From NCBI GenBank assembly GCA_947589255.1, contig CANQAL010000004.1, positions 1-42,023 of the forward strand: a stretch of DNA of 42,023 nt, in the 5' to 3' direction. The DNA comes from Candidatus Gastranaerophilales bacterium. GTDB lineage: Bacteria > Cyanobacteriota > Vampirovibrionia > Gastranaerophilales > Gastranaerophilaceae. Under the pieces are notes generated by a model that did no database searches, was not told the DNA's origin, and saw nothing but the letters and a program-made list of their open reading frames with translations. The translations under genes and the position numbers were made by a program. Positions 26,851 through 34,240 of this stretch are shown piece by piece; within the stretch, counting starts at the first letter, position 1; each line of letters starts with the position of its first letter.

Positions 26851-26860
26851 GTGTTAAAAA

Positions 26861-27322
26861 ATGGAAAAAATAGCAAGTTTTAAAGTAAATCACGATGTTC
26901 TTCAAAAGGGCATGTATATTTCAAGAATAGATGATGATATTGTAACTTATGATGTCAGAATGAAAAAGCCAAATGGCGGTGACTATCTTGAAAATGCTTC
27001 TATGCATACTTTTGAACATTTATTTGCAACCTATGTAAGAAATACCGATTTAAAAGACGGAATTATTTATGTAGGGCCTATGGGCTGTCGGACGGGTTTT
27101 TATTTTATAGTAAGAGATAAAATCTCTCATAAACAGGCTTTGGATTTATTTAGAGGAAGTTTAAAGTTTATATCGGAATTTGAAGGTAAAATCCCCGGTG
27201 TGAGCAGAATTGAATGCGGTAATTACCTTGAGCATGACTTAGAGGGCGCTAAAGCAGTTGCAAGAGATATGATTCAAGTACTTGAAAATTGGACGGAAAA
27301 GGATATGTATTATGCTGAATAA
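26861..27322 (+). CDS. luxS: S-ribosylhomocysteine lyase
   Basis: 153 aa, the standard LuxS size. Cleaves S-ribosylhomocysteine to homocysteine and DPD, the precursor of autoinducer AI-2. The metal site HTFEHLFAT (about 49-57; usually HTIEHLFAT), catalytic Cys in GPMGCRTGFY and the third metal ligand Cys in RIECGNYLEHD are intact. It lies downstream of cysK and overlaps mtnN by 11 bases. With MtnN it forms the complete two-step SAH recycling route, so a metabolic role is secure; AI-2 signalling would need a receptor, and none is in the window. Confidence 0.97.
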   Translation: MEKIASFKVNHDVLQKGMYISRIDDDIVTYDVRMKKPNGGDYLENASMHTFEHLFATYVRNTDLKDGIIYVGPMGCRTGFYFIVRDKISHKQALDLFRGSLKFISEFEGKIPGVSRIECGNYLEHDLEGAKAVARDMIQVLENWTEKDMYYAE

Positions 27323-28055
27323 TAAAAAACTTGCAATAATCGGGGCAATGGACTGCGAAGTTGATATTTTAAAATCCCTTTTAAAAAATTGTAAGGAATT
27401 TAAAAATGCAAAAATGACAGTTTATACGGGAACAATTAACGGCTATGAGGTTATTGTTTCTAAAAGCGGTGTAGGCAAGGTAAATTCAGCAATTACAACT
27501 CAATATATTATAGATACTCTTCATCCTGATTTTATATTAAATACGGGGGTTGCAGGCGGAATTGCCGATAATATGTCTGTCGGCGATATTGTTATAGGAA
27601 CATCTTTAGTTCAATATGACTTTAATGTTTCGGCTTTAGGCTATGCCAGAGGCTATATGTGTACGGGAATTAATAAAGATAAGCCGACCGTATATTATTC
27701 GGATGAAAATTTAATAAACTATTATGAAAAAGCTCTTAAAGAAAGCGGATTTAAGTCTGAAATCCATAAGGGTGTTATCGCAACGGGCGATACTTTTATT
27801 TCCGATAACAATTTAAAATTTGAAATAAGAGATTTATTTAACGCATATGCCGTTGAAATGGAGGGCTGCGCTATTGCTCAATGCGCATATGTAAATAATA
27901 TTCCGTTTGTAATAGTCAGAGCAATATCAGACTTGGCAAACGGGGATTCTCCTAAATCTTTGGAAGCTTTTGAAAAAATAATGGCTGAGGTATCCGCTAA
28001 AACAGTGGAAACTATGCTTAACTATTCACTTTCAGCTACAACTGTTACTATTTGA
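27312..28055 (+). CDS. mtnN: 5'-methylthioadenosine/S-adenosylhomocysteine nucleosidase
   Basis: 247 aa. Removes adenine from SAH (giving the LuxS substrate) and from MTA. The family segments LAIIGAMDCEVDIL, SGVGKVNSA, NTGVAGGI, GVIATGDTFISD, AVEMEGCAIAQ and VRAISDLANGD (catalytic Asp) are present. ATG 27312 gives the standard N-terminus; AAAAGGAT lies upstream inside luxS, so translation is coupled (11-base overlap). An earlier in-frame ATG (27282) would add ten residues unlike the family. Its 3' end overlaps the converging small gene by 34 bases. Confidence 0.95.
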   Translation: MLNNKKLAIIGAMDCEVDILKSLLKNCKEFKNAKMTVYTGTINGYEVIVSKSGVGKVNSAITTQYIIDTLHPDFILNTGVAGGIADNMSVGDIVIGTSLVQYDFNVSALGYARGYMCTGINKDKPTVYYSDENLINYYEKALKESGFKSEIHKGVIATGDTFISDNNLKFEIRDLFNAYAVEMEGCAIAQCAYVNNIPFVIVRAISDLANGDSPKSLEAFEKIMAEVSAKTVETMLNYSLSATTVTI

Positions 28056-28225
28056 TTTCCGTAACTGTCTATGTGACCGTCGGTTTTTTCAATTATATAT
28101 CTTAAACCTTCTTTGCCTGCGATTGCTTTTTGTGCAGCTTCTAATGCTTTGTCAAAATCAGTAAATTCGCCTATTTGTTTGCGTGAAAATTCAGAGTAAT
28201 CTCTTTCCGTTATAACTTGAAACAT
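28022..28225 (-). CDS. Small conserved-looking protein of unknown function
   Basis: 67 aa: MFQVITERDYSEFSRKQIGE at the start, then a helix (FDKALEAAQKAIAG) and a two-strand-like C-terminus. No signal peptide, metal motif or known domain. The start at 28225 is chosen for the strong AAGGAG site just upstream; the frame extends to 28321, but the extra part reads as non-coding. A TATAAT (28250-28245, minus) lies about 20 bases upstream of the start. The last 34 bases overlap mtnN tail to tail. Confidence 0.72.
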   Translation of the reverse strand: MFQVITERDYSEFSRKQIGEFTDFDKALEAAQKAIAGKEGLRYIIEKTDGHIDSYGNQIVTVVAESE

Positions 28226-28270
28226 AACTTTCTCCTTTTTTGCTATTATAATACTACATAAAAATATTAA

Positions 28271-28299
28271 TTGTATAACTTCAAATAAATTGATATGAT
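28271..28299 (+). promoter_or_regulatory. Promoter of the nitroreductase/AlaRT-like operon
   Basis: TTGTAT (28271-28276), a 17-base spacer, TATGAT (28294-28299); expected start near 28306. The short leader contains AGGGG (28311-28315). Confidence 0.65.
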
Positions 28300-28322
28300 T
28301 AGTATAAAAAAGGGGTATCATG

Positions 28323-29204
28323 ATGGGAAATTTAAATTTTAAAGTTGATGAATCAAAATGTATTCATTGCGGATTGTGCGTAAATGATTGCATTGAACAC
28401 GTAATTGAATTATACGGTAATAAAGTGCCAAAAGCAGTTGATGAAAAAAATTGTATAGGTTGTATGCACTGTTTTATGATTTGTCCTGTGGGTGCAATTT
28501 CAATATTTGATAAAAATCCTGATAGCTGCGAAAAAATATTATCTCAAAGTCCTGATATGCTTTTAAATTTAATAAAATCAAGAAGAAGCGACAGAAATTA
28601 TAAACAAGAAAATCTTGATACTCAAACCTTTCAGAAGCTTAAAGACATGCTTAAATGGGTTCCGACGGGATGCAATCATCATAAATTACATTTTTCGTTT
28701 GTTGATGATATTCAGGTAATGGATGAATTAAGAGAACATGTAAATAACAAAATTATAAATGCTCTGACCTCAAAACCCATAAAAGCTGTAGCTGATAAAT
28801 TTGCGCCTTTTACAAAAGATTTCTTAAACGGAGAAGATATTATATTTAGAGGCGCTCCGCATATGCTTGTAGTTTCTAATTCCGTTACTGCGCCTTGTGC
28901 TAAAGAAGATGCGGATATTGCTTTAAGCTATTTTGAACTTTATGCTCAAAGCTTAGGTGTTGGGACTTGCTGGTGCGGGTTTGGGCAAATATGTATGATG
29001 TTATTTCCTGAACTGAGCGAATATTTAAAAATCCCTGAAGGCTATAAAAGTCAATATGTAATGCTTTTCGGTCCTAAAAATGTAAATTACGCCAGAACGT
29101 CACTTCCTTCAGAGGTTAGTATTTCAACTGCAGAAAAACAAGGATTTGAAAAATTATCCGCTATGAAAACAGCTAAAAGATATTTTTGGAACTTTATCAG
29201 ATAA
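28323..29204 (+). CDS. Ferredoxin-fused nitroreductase family protein
   Basis: 293 aa from ATG 28323 (another ATG at 28320; AGGGG is 7 bases before the second). Residues about 8-65 are a two-[4Fe-4S] ferredoxin domain with CIHCGLCVNDC and CIGCMHCFMICP. The rest is an FMN-binding nitroreductase fold starting RRSDRNYKQENL, with CNHHKLHFSFV and the GVGTCWCGFG segment. Such fusions pass electrons from ferredoxin to flavin and reduce quinones, nitro compounds or unknown substrates in anaerobes. It is the first gene of a unit with the Lrp-type regulator (21 bases later) and the aminotransferase. Confidence 0.88.
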   Translation: MGNLNFKVDESKCIHCGLCVNDCIEHVIELYGNKVPKAVDEKNCIGCMHCFMICPVGAISIFDKNPDSCEKILSQSPDMLLNLIKSRRSDRNYKQENLDTQTFQKLKDMLKWVPTGCNHHKLHFSFVDDIQVMDELREHVNNKIINALTSKPIKAVADKFAPFTKDFLNGEDIIFRGAPHMLVVSNSVTAPCAKEDADIALSYFELYAQSLGVGTCWCGFGQICMMLFPELSEYLKIPEGYKSQYVMLFGPKNVNYARTSLPSEVSISTAEKQGFEKLSAMKTAKRYFWNFIR

Positions 29205-29224
29205 ACATACTGAAAGGATTTATA

Positions 29225-29707
29225 ATGCGGGAAGAACTACTCTCACTAATAGAGAAAAACAGCAGAATAGGCTTAGATGAATTGGCTGTTCTGCTTGGTA
29301 CAAATGAAAGTGAGGTCTTAAAGGAACTTGAAACACTTGAAAAAGAAAATATAATATGCGGTTATCATACTTTAATAGATTGGGAAAAAACCTCTATTGA
29401 GAAGGTAACGGCATTAATTGAGGTCAGGGTTACTCCGCAGCGAGGTCAGGGCTTTGATAAGATTGCTCAAAGAATATATAACTACCCTGAAGTTAAAGCA
29501 GTATACCTTATATCAGGCGGGTTTGATTTACTTGTGATATTGGAAGAAAAATCTTTAAGAGAAATAGCTAATTTTGTTTCCGATAAATTATCTACACTTG
29601 AAAGTGTTTTAAGTACGGGTACTCACTTTATTCTTAAGAAATATAAGGATTTTGGTACAATTTTGGATAAAAAACATGAAGATGAAAGAGAGATAATTTC
29701 GCCGTGA
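29225..29707 (+). CDS. Lrp/AsnC family regulator (AlaR-like)
   Basis: 160 aa. N-terminal winged helix-turn-helix (about 5-55, IEKNSRIGLDELAVLLGTNE), then the RAM/ligand-binding alpha-beta domain (about 65-150, ALIEVRVTPQRGQGFDKIA, YLISGGFDLLV). ATG 29225 has GAAAGGATT upstream; the earlier ATG at 29186 is inside the nitroreductase gene. The stop overlaps the aminotransferase start by 4 bases (GTGA). The same regulator-aminotransferase pair occurs in Bacillus subtilis as alaR-alaT, so control of its own operon by an amino acid is likely. Confidence 0.88.
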   Translation: MREELLSLIEKNSRIGLDELAVLLGTNESEVLKELETLEKENIICGYHTLIDWEKTSIEKVTALIEVRVTPQRGQGFDKIAQRIYNYPEVKAVYLISGGFDLLVILEEKSLREIANFVSDKLSTLESVLSTGTHFILKKYKDFGTILDKKHEDEREIISP

Positions 29708-30873
29708 CAAAAAAATTATCCGAAAAAGTATTAAATATAAAACTTTCAGGGATTAGAAAGTTCTTTGATTTAGTCAGTGAAAGAGAAGATGTAATCTCTT
29801 TAGGGGTAGGCGAACCCGATTTTGAAACACCTTGGCATATAAGGGATGAAGGTATTTATGCGCTTGAAGGGGGCAGAACTTTTTATACCTCTAATTCAGG
29901 GCTTAAAAGCTTAAGAGTTGAAATCTCAAATTATATTAAAAGAACTCAAAATATTTTATATAACCCAGCTAATGAAATAATTGTAACAGTTGGCGGTTCT
30001 GAAGCTATTGATATTGGTTTAAGAGCCTTAGTTAATGACGGTGATGAGGTTATTATTCCGCAGCCCTCTTATGTATCTTATGAACCCTGCACATCGCTTG
30101 CAAATGCAAAACCCGTGATTATTGATTTAAAACCCGAAAATGATTTTAAATTAACACCTGATGAACTTGAACAAGCAATAACAGATAAAACAAAAGTTTT
30201 AATTCTGCCCTACCCAAATAACCCGACGGGCGCAATAATGAACAAAAAAGATTTAGAAAAAATTGCCCCAATTATCCAAAAACATGATATTTATGTAATG
30301 TCGGATGAAATATATTCGGAATTGACTTATGACGGGAAACATACTTCCATATCCTCACTTTCAGGCATGAAAGAACGAACGATATTAATTAACGGGTTTT
30401 CAAAAGCTTATGCCATGACAGGCTGGCGCTTAGGTTATGCTTGCGCTCCAAATGAAATAATAAAGCAGATGTTAAAGATACATCAGTATGCAATAATGTG
30501 CGCTCCTTCAACAAGCCAGTATGCAGCTGTCGAAGCTTTGAAAAACGGGGATAAAGATATAGAAGAAATGAGAAAATCCTATAATCAAAGAAGAAGGTTT
30601 TTAATTGATTCGTTTAAGAAAATGAATATACCCTGTTTTGAGCCCTTTGGGGCATTTTATGTGTTCCCCTGTATTAAAGAATTTGCACTTACAAGCGAAG
30701 AATTTGCAACTAAGTTTTTAAATGAACAAAATGTAGCAGCAATCCCCGGGAGTGCCTTTGGCAGAAGCGGTGAAGGATATTTAAGAATATCCTATGCATA
30801 TTCATTGGATAACCTTAAAAAAGCAATGGAAAGATTAAATAAGTTTGTCACTGATTTGAGAAATAATAAATAA
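29704..30873 (+). CDS. Class I/II aminotransferase (AlaT-like)
   Basis: 389 aa, fold-type I PLP enzyme. Key segments are GVGEPDFETP, YTSNSGLKSLR, PYPNNPTGAIM (substrate-binding Asn), SDEIYSELTY and NGFSKAYAMTGWRLGY (PLP Lys), and the C-terminal Arg in GYLRISYA. Pairing with the Lrp-type regulator suggests alanine transaminase as in B. subtilis AlaT, but aspartate or aromatic activity is possible. The start is a GTG overlapping the regulator stop. The last 39 bases overlap the converging cdsA-like gene. Confidence 0.88.
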   Translation: MTKKLSEKVLNIKLSGIRKFFDLVSEREDVISLGVGEPDFETPWHIRDEGIYALEGGRTFYTSNSGLKSLRVEISNYIKRTQNILYNPANEIIVTVGGSEAIDIGLRALVNDGDEVIIPQPSYVSYEPCTSLANAKPVIIDLKPENDFKLTPDELEQAITDKTKVLILPYPNNPTGAIMNKKDLEKIAPIIQKHDIYVMSDEIYSELTYDGKHTSISSLSGMKERTILINGFSKAYAMTGWRLGYACAPNEIIKQMLKIHQYAIMCAPSTSQYAAVEALKNGDKDIEEMRKSYNQRRRFLIDSFKKMNIPCFEPFGAFYVFPCIKEFALTSEEFATKFLNEQNVAAIPGSAFGRSGEGYLRISYAYSLDNLKKAMERLNKFVTDLRNNK

Positions 30874-31662
30874 ATAATAGTAAGCTGCAGGTGCTGAAAA
30901 TATAAAAGCATCCATTCTGTCGAGTATTCCGCCGTATTCTAAAAACAGATTTCCGCTGTGTTTTATTCCTAAATCTCTTTTAAATGTAGAAACGGTTAAA
31001 TCGCCCATTTGTGAAAATATTGAAATTATAATCCCCAGACCTATACTGGTAACTGCGGAAAAGTCTAAAAATTTTGTAAGTAACAGGCAGAATAAACAAC
31101 AAAATATTATATGTGCAATACTTCCTGTTAGTGTTTTGTTTGGGCTTATATCAGGAGTTATATATTTTTTAGGACATTTTTGTCCGAATATTGATGCAAA
31201 ATAATCTCCTGATAATACAGCGCAAAAATATATTAGTATTAAATACCAGCCGTAATTTTCTTCAAAATAATATGTAAGTTTAATTATGTATAATCCGCAA
31301 AAAATTAATAAAAATCCTGATATTGTTGTAAGGGAAGTCATTATATAAGGTTTTTTATTTTTAATAATGGTAAGAAAGAAAGATAAAATAATTCCGCCTG
31401 TCAAAATAGGAGTTATAAACGGATGAAAGTTTATTTTATCCGAAAATGTAAATATAAATGCACTTAATATTCCTATAATTTCGGGTAATAACTCATGCGG
31501 ATATATTTCTTTAACTTTAAACATATTTCTGTATTCTTTCATTGTTATAATTATAAAGAATACTGAAACAATAAATACCGCAAGCTTTGACAAATAGAAT
31601 GCCAGAGGTATCATTAAAAACATTATAAATCCGAGAATATATCGCGTATATTTTATATTCAT
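30835..31662 (-). CDS. Divergent second CdsA-like membrane protein
   Basis: 275 aa, 7-8 hydrophobic segments, same family as the cdsA at 12016. The signature is altered: TFKRDLGIKHSGNLFLEYGG then ILDRMDA. Compared with the intact copy (KDSGTSLPGHGG...DRADS), the first catalytic Asp is His, PGHGG is LEYGG and the final DS is DA; the KRD and DRMD parts remain. It could act on another nucleotide-lipid substrate or be a non-catalytic paralog. The ATG 31662 has only a weak ribosome-binding site. An extended -10 (TGCTACAAT, 31702-31694 minus) lies upstream. The 3' end overlaps the aminotransferase by 39 bases. Confidence 0.83.
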   Translation of the reverse strand: MNIKYTRYILGFIMFLMIPLAFYLSKLAVFIVSVFFIIITMKEYRNMFKVKEIYPHELLPEIIGILSAFIFTFSDKINFHPFITPILTGGIILSFFLTIIKNKKPYIMTSLTTISGFLLIFCGLYIIKLTYYFEENYGWYLILIYFCAVLSGDYFASIFGQKCPKKYITPDISPNKTLTGSIAHIIFCCLFCLLLTKFLDFSAVTSIGLGIIISIFSQMGDLTVSTFKRDLGIKHSGNLFLEYGGILDRMDAFIFSAPAAYYYLFIISQISDKLI

Positions 31663-31693
31663 ATTTTATTTATCTTGATAATGTAATATACTA

Positions 31694-31702
31694 ATTGTAG
31701 CA
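31694..31702 (-). promoter_or_regulatory. Extended -10 promoter of the CdsA-like gene
   Basis: Minus strand TGCTACAAT (31702-31694), about 31 bases before the ATG at 31662. It is nearly back to back with the TATAAT at 31711-31716 on the plus strand, so the two divergent promoters overlap. Confidence 0.45.
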
Positions 31703-31710
31703 CATTTAAC

Positions 31711-31716
31711 TATAAT
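31711..31716 (+). promoter_or_regulatory. -10 box for a leaderless radical SAM mRNA
   Basis: TATAAT ending 7 bases before ATG 31724 with no Shine-Dalgarno in between; the transcript would begin at or next to the start codon. No convincing -35 is seen at 16-18 bases. Confidence 0.5.
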
Positions 31717-31723
31717 TAATAAT

Positions 31724-33154
31724 ATGAAAAAAATAATGCTAATATATCCGCCCGGAGAAATATATCAAAGAGGAGAAGACAGGTGTCAAATTAATGTTAA
31801 TGCGTCTGTTGCAAATAGTATTCGCCCTTGTAATGATCTGGGATATGTTTCGTCGATATTAAAAAAAGAGGGGTATTATATTTTTCTTAAGGATTATTCC
31901 GTTCATAATAGTAAATTTATTGATTTAGAGACGGATATAAAAAGAGAAAATCCCGATATTGTATTTATAAGTATTACAAACGGAAGTATTTTAAATGATA
32001 TAAAAACAGCAAAAAAAATAAGAGAAATAAAAAAAGATGTAATAATAATATTTAAAGGTGCATTATTTTTTAATGCGGAGCCTGATTTATTAAAAGAACT
32101 TGATTTATCGGATATTGATTATCTTATAGGCGGAGAAGTCGAATTTATTATTAAACCGCTTTTAGAGGCTCATTATAAAAATAAAAATCAACTTTGTGAA
32201 ATTGAAGGAATTTGTTATAAAACAGAAGGAAGCTGGTTGATTAATAAAGTAAATTCATTTAACGATAATCTGGATTTAATACCTTTTCCAGACAGGGAAT
32301 TAATGGAAAATGAATTGTATAAAAATCCTTTGACAAATAGACCAATGGCAACTATTTCAACCTCAAGAGGATGCCCTTCTTCATGCATATATTGTGTATC
32401 ACCTGTAATATCAGGGAAGAAAGTCAGATTTCGTTCCGTACAATCTGTATATGAAGAATTATCAGAATGCGTAAACAAACATAAAATCAGTGATTTTTTC
32501 TTTAAATCCGATACTTTTACAATAAACAAAGAATGGGTAATATCCCTGTGCAGCTTAATTATCAACTCTCCGTTAAAGGGGAAAATAAATTGGGTTGCAA
32601 ATTCAAGGGTTAATACTATTGATGAAGAAATGCTTTTGGCAATGAAAACGGCGGGATGTTCCGTAATTGCCTTGGGACTTGAATCGGGAAGTGATGAATC
32701 GTTAGTAAAAATGAAAAAAGGTACTACCGTTGAACAAAATATTAATGCCGTTAATTTGATTAAAAAATTAGGATTTAAAACTTTCGGGTTTTATATAATA
32801 GGGTTTCCTTGGGAAACAACGGAACACTTAAATCAAACAAAAGATTTAATTTTTAAATTGAATACTGACTTTATAGAATTATCAATCGCAACTCCTTATC
32901 GGGGAAGTGAACTTTATAATATATGTAAATGTGATATAACAGGTAAAGATAGCTTTAAATATACTGCAAATGTAAGCGGATTTATTTCTTCAAAGGAACT
33001 TGAACTTTTCAGAAAAAATATAATTTTAAAATATCATTTAAGAGTTTCATATATTTTAAAAAAACTATTTAGTAAAGATTTAACATTAGTATTATTGATA
33101 AGTTATTTAAAATATGGGTTAAGAATGGTAAAGAATTGTTTTTTTGATATATAA
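31724..33154 (+). CDS. B12-binding-type radical SAM protein
   Basis: 476 aa. The N-terminal 1-165 resembles a cobalamin-binding Rossmann domain (LIYPPGEIYQRG, then NPDIVFISITNG). The radical SAM domain begins at about 205 with STSRGCPSSCIYCVSP (CxxxCxxC) and includes ALGLESGSDESL and GFYIIGFPWETTE. No DxHxxG cobalamin motif is evident, so B12 binding is by fold only. Such proteins methylate or rearrange lipids, sugars or natural products; the substrate is unknown. The C-terminal 70 residues are basic and hydrophobic and might touch the membrane. It is followed after 22 bases by a second radical SAM gene, likely in one transcript. Confidence 0.85.
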   Translation: MKKIMLIYPPGEIYQRGEDRCQINVNASVANSIRPCNDLGYVSSILKKEGYYIFLKDYSVHNSKFIDLETDIKRENPDIVFISITNGSILNDIKTAKKIREIKKDVIIIFKGALFFNAEPDLLKELDLSDIDYLIGGEVEFIIKPLLEAHYKNKNQLCEIEGICYKTEGSWLINKVNSFNDNLDLIPFPDRELMENELYKNPLTNRPMATISTSRGCPSSCIYCVSPVISGKKVRFRSVQSVYEELSECVNKHKISDFFFKSDTFTINKEWVISLCSLIINSPLKGKINWVANSRVNTIDEEMLLAMKTAGCSVIALGLESGSDESLVKMKKGTTVEQNINAVNLIKKLGFKTFGFYIIGFPWETTEHLNQTKDLIFKLNTDFIELSIATPYRGSELYNICKCDITGKDSFKYTANVSGFISSKELELFRKNIILKYHLRVSYILKKLFSKDLTLVLLISYLKYGLRMVKNCFFDI

Positions 33155-33176
33155 TTAAACTAAGGAGAGTGAAAAA

Positions 33177-34187
33177 ATGGCAAATATATTTTTAACAAGT
33201 AAATGTAATTTAAAATGTCCGTATTGTTTTGCGGATGAGTTTGTTAATAAAGGTTTTGAAGAAATTACGATGGAAAACTTTAAAAAAGTAGTTGAGTTTA
33301 TAAAACCATCGCAGGAAAGAATAGGTTTAATCGGCGGAGAACCGTTATTCCATCCTCTGTTTGGAGAATTTATTGATTTATTGAACGCAGATGAAGCCAT
33401 TAAAAATGTAGTAATTTTTACTAACGGAATAGAGCTTGATAGATGGATTGATAAATTTAATAATGAAAAATTTTCATTTTTAATTAATTGTAATTCAGAA
33501 TCAGATATTGGTCACTGCCAATATGAAAGATTAAAAAATAATTTATTATTGATGAAGGATAAAATAAAGAATTTTAATTTGGGTATAAATATATATTCTA
33601 AAGACATGGATTTTTATTATATATTTGATTTACTAAAATTGGCAGATAAACATAATTTAAGATTTTCTATCGCATTGCCGAATGAAAAAAAGGAAAAATC
33701 AAAAAATATTTTAAAAGATTTTAAAGAAATCCAACCTAAATTATTTGAGTTTTTTGATGCTTGTATTGAAAATAATATTGTACCAAACAGTGATTGTAAC
33801 AGCATTCCGGATTGTTTATTATCAGTAGAAGAAAAAAGAACATTATTAAAACTCGGAATACTTGCAGAAAAGAATAATATGCCGAAAAATACAACAATAA
33901 ATTCTTTCAGAACATGTAATCCCGTAATAGATATATTACCCGATTTAGTTGCAGTAAGATGCTTTGCTTTATCAAAATACATAAAAGTGCCTATTACACA
34001 ATTTAAATCATTAGCAAATTTAAGAAGCTATTTTTATAATAAAGTTGATTTATATGCAAGATTATCTTTTGTTAACAAAAGTTGTGAAGATTGCAACTCC
34101 AGAATGATGGAGAGGTGCGGAGTTTGTTTCGCTCATAAGCTTTCAAAAATTGAAAAATTAAAGAAAGAAGTTATAAAAAGAGCATAA
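33177..34187 (+). CDS. Radical SAM protein with C-terminal SPASM-like cysteines
   Basis: 336 aa. The cluster motif CNLKCPYCF (about 10-18) sits at the extreme N-terminus, with IGLIGGEPLFHP as the SAM-binding GGEP segment. C-terminal cysteines (FRTCNP near 243, CEDCNSRMMERCGVC near 302-316) could bind an auxiliary Fe-S cluster as in SPASM/twitch enzymes that modify peptides or proteins. The substrate is unknown. ATG 33177 follows AAGGAGAGTG. A strong terminator follows the gene. No short precursor peptide gene was found within the adjacent 300 bases. Confidence 0.85.
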   Translation: MANIFLTSKCNLKCPYCFADEFVNKGFEEITMENFKKVVEFIKPSQERIGLIGGEPLFHPLFGEFIDLLNADEAIKNVVIFTNGIELDRWIDKFNNEKFSFLINCNSESDIGHCQYERLKNNLLLMKDKIKNFNLGINIYSKDMDFYYIFDLLKLADKHNLRFSIALPNEKKEKSKNILKDFKEIQPKLFEFFDACIENNIVPNSDCNSIPDCLLSVEEKRTLLKLGILAEKNNMPKNTTINSFRTCNPVIDILPDLVAVRCFALSKYIKVPITQFKSLANLRSYFYNKVDLYARLSFVNKSCEDCNSRMMERCGVCFAHKLSKIEKLKKEVIKRA

Positions 34188-34196
34188 AGAACAATT

Positions 34197-34233
34197 AAAG
34201 GCGCTCTGCAATTTGCAGAGCGCCTTTTTTATT
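34197..34233. terminator. Strong bidirectional terminator
   Basis: AAAGGCGCTCTGCA (34197-34210) pairs perfectly with TGCAGAGCGCCTTT (34214-34227) around the loop ATT; T-run on the plus side. It separates the rightward radical SAM pair from the leftward transporter gene ending at 34241. Confidence 0.92.
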
Positions 34234-34240
34234 ATATAAA

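Noticed and set aside
28226-28321. Extension of the small minus-strand protein to 99 aa
   Set aside because: The extra part contains the promoter region of both genes, and AAGGAG lies just before Met 28225.
11334-31723. Riboswitch upstream of cysK, luxS or nad genes
   Set aside because: Leaders are too short (about 10-40 bases) to hold known aptamers.
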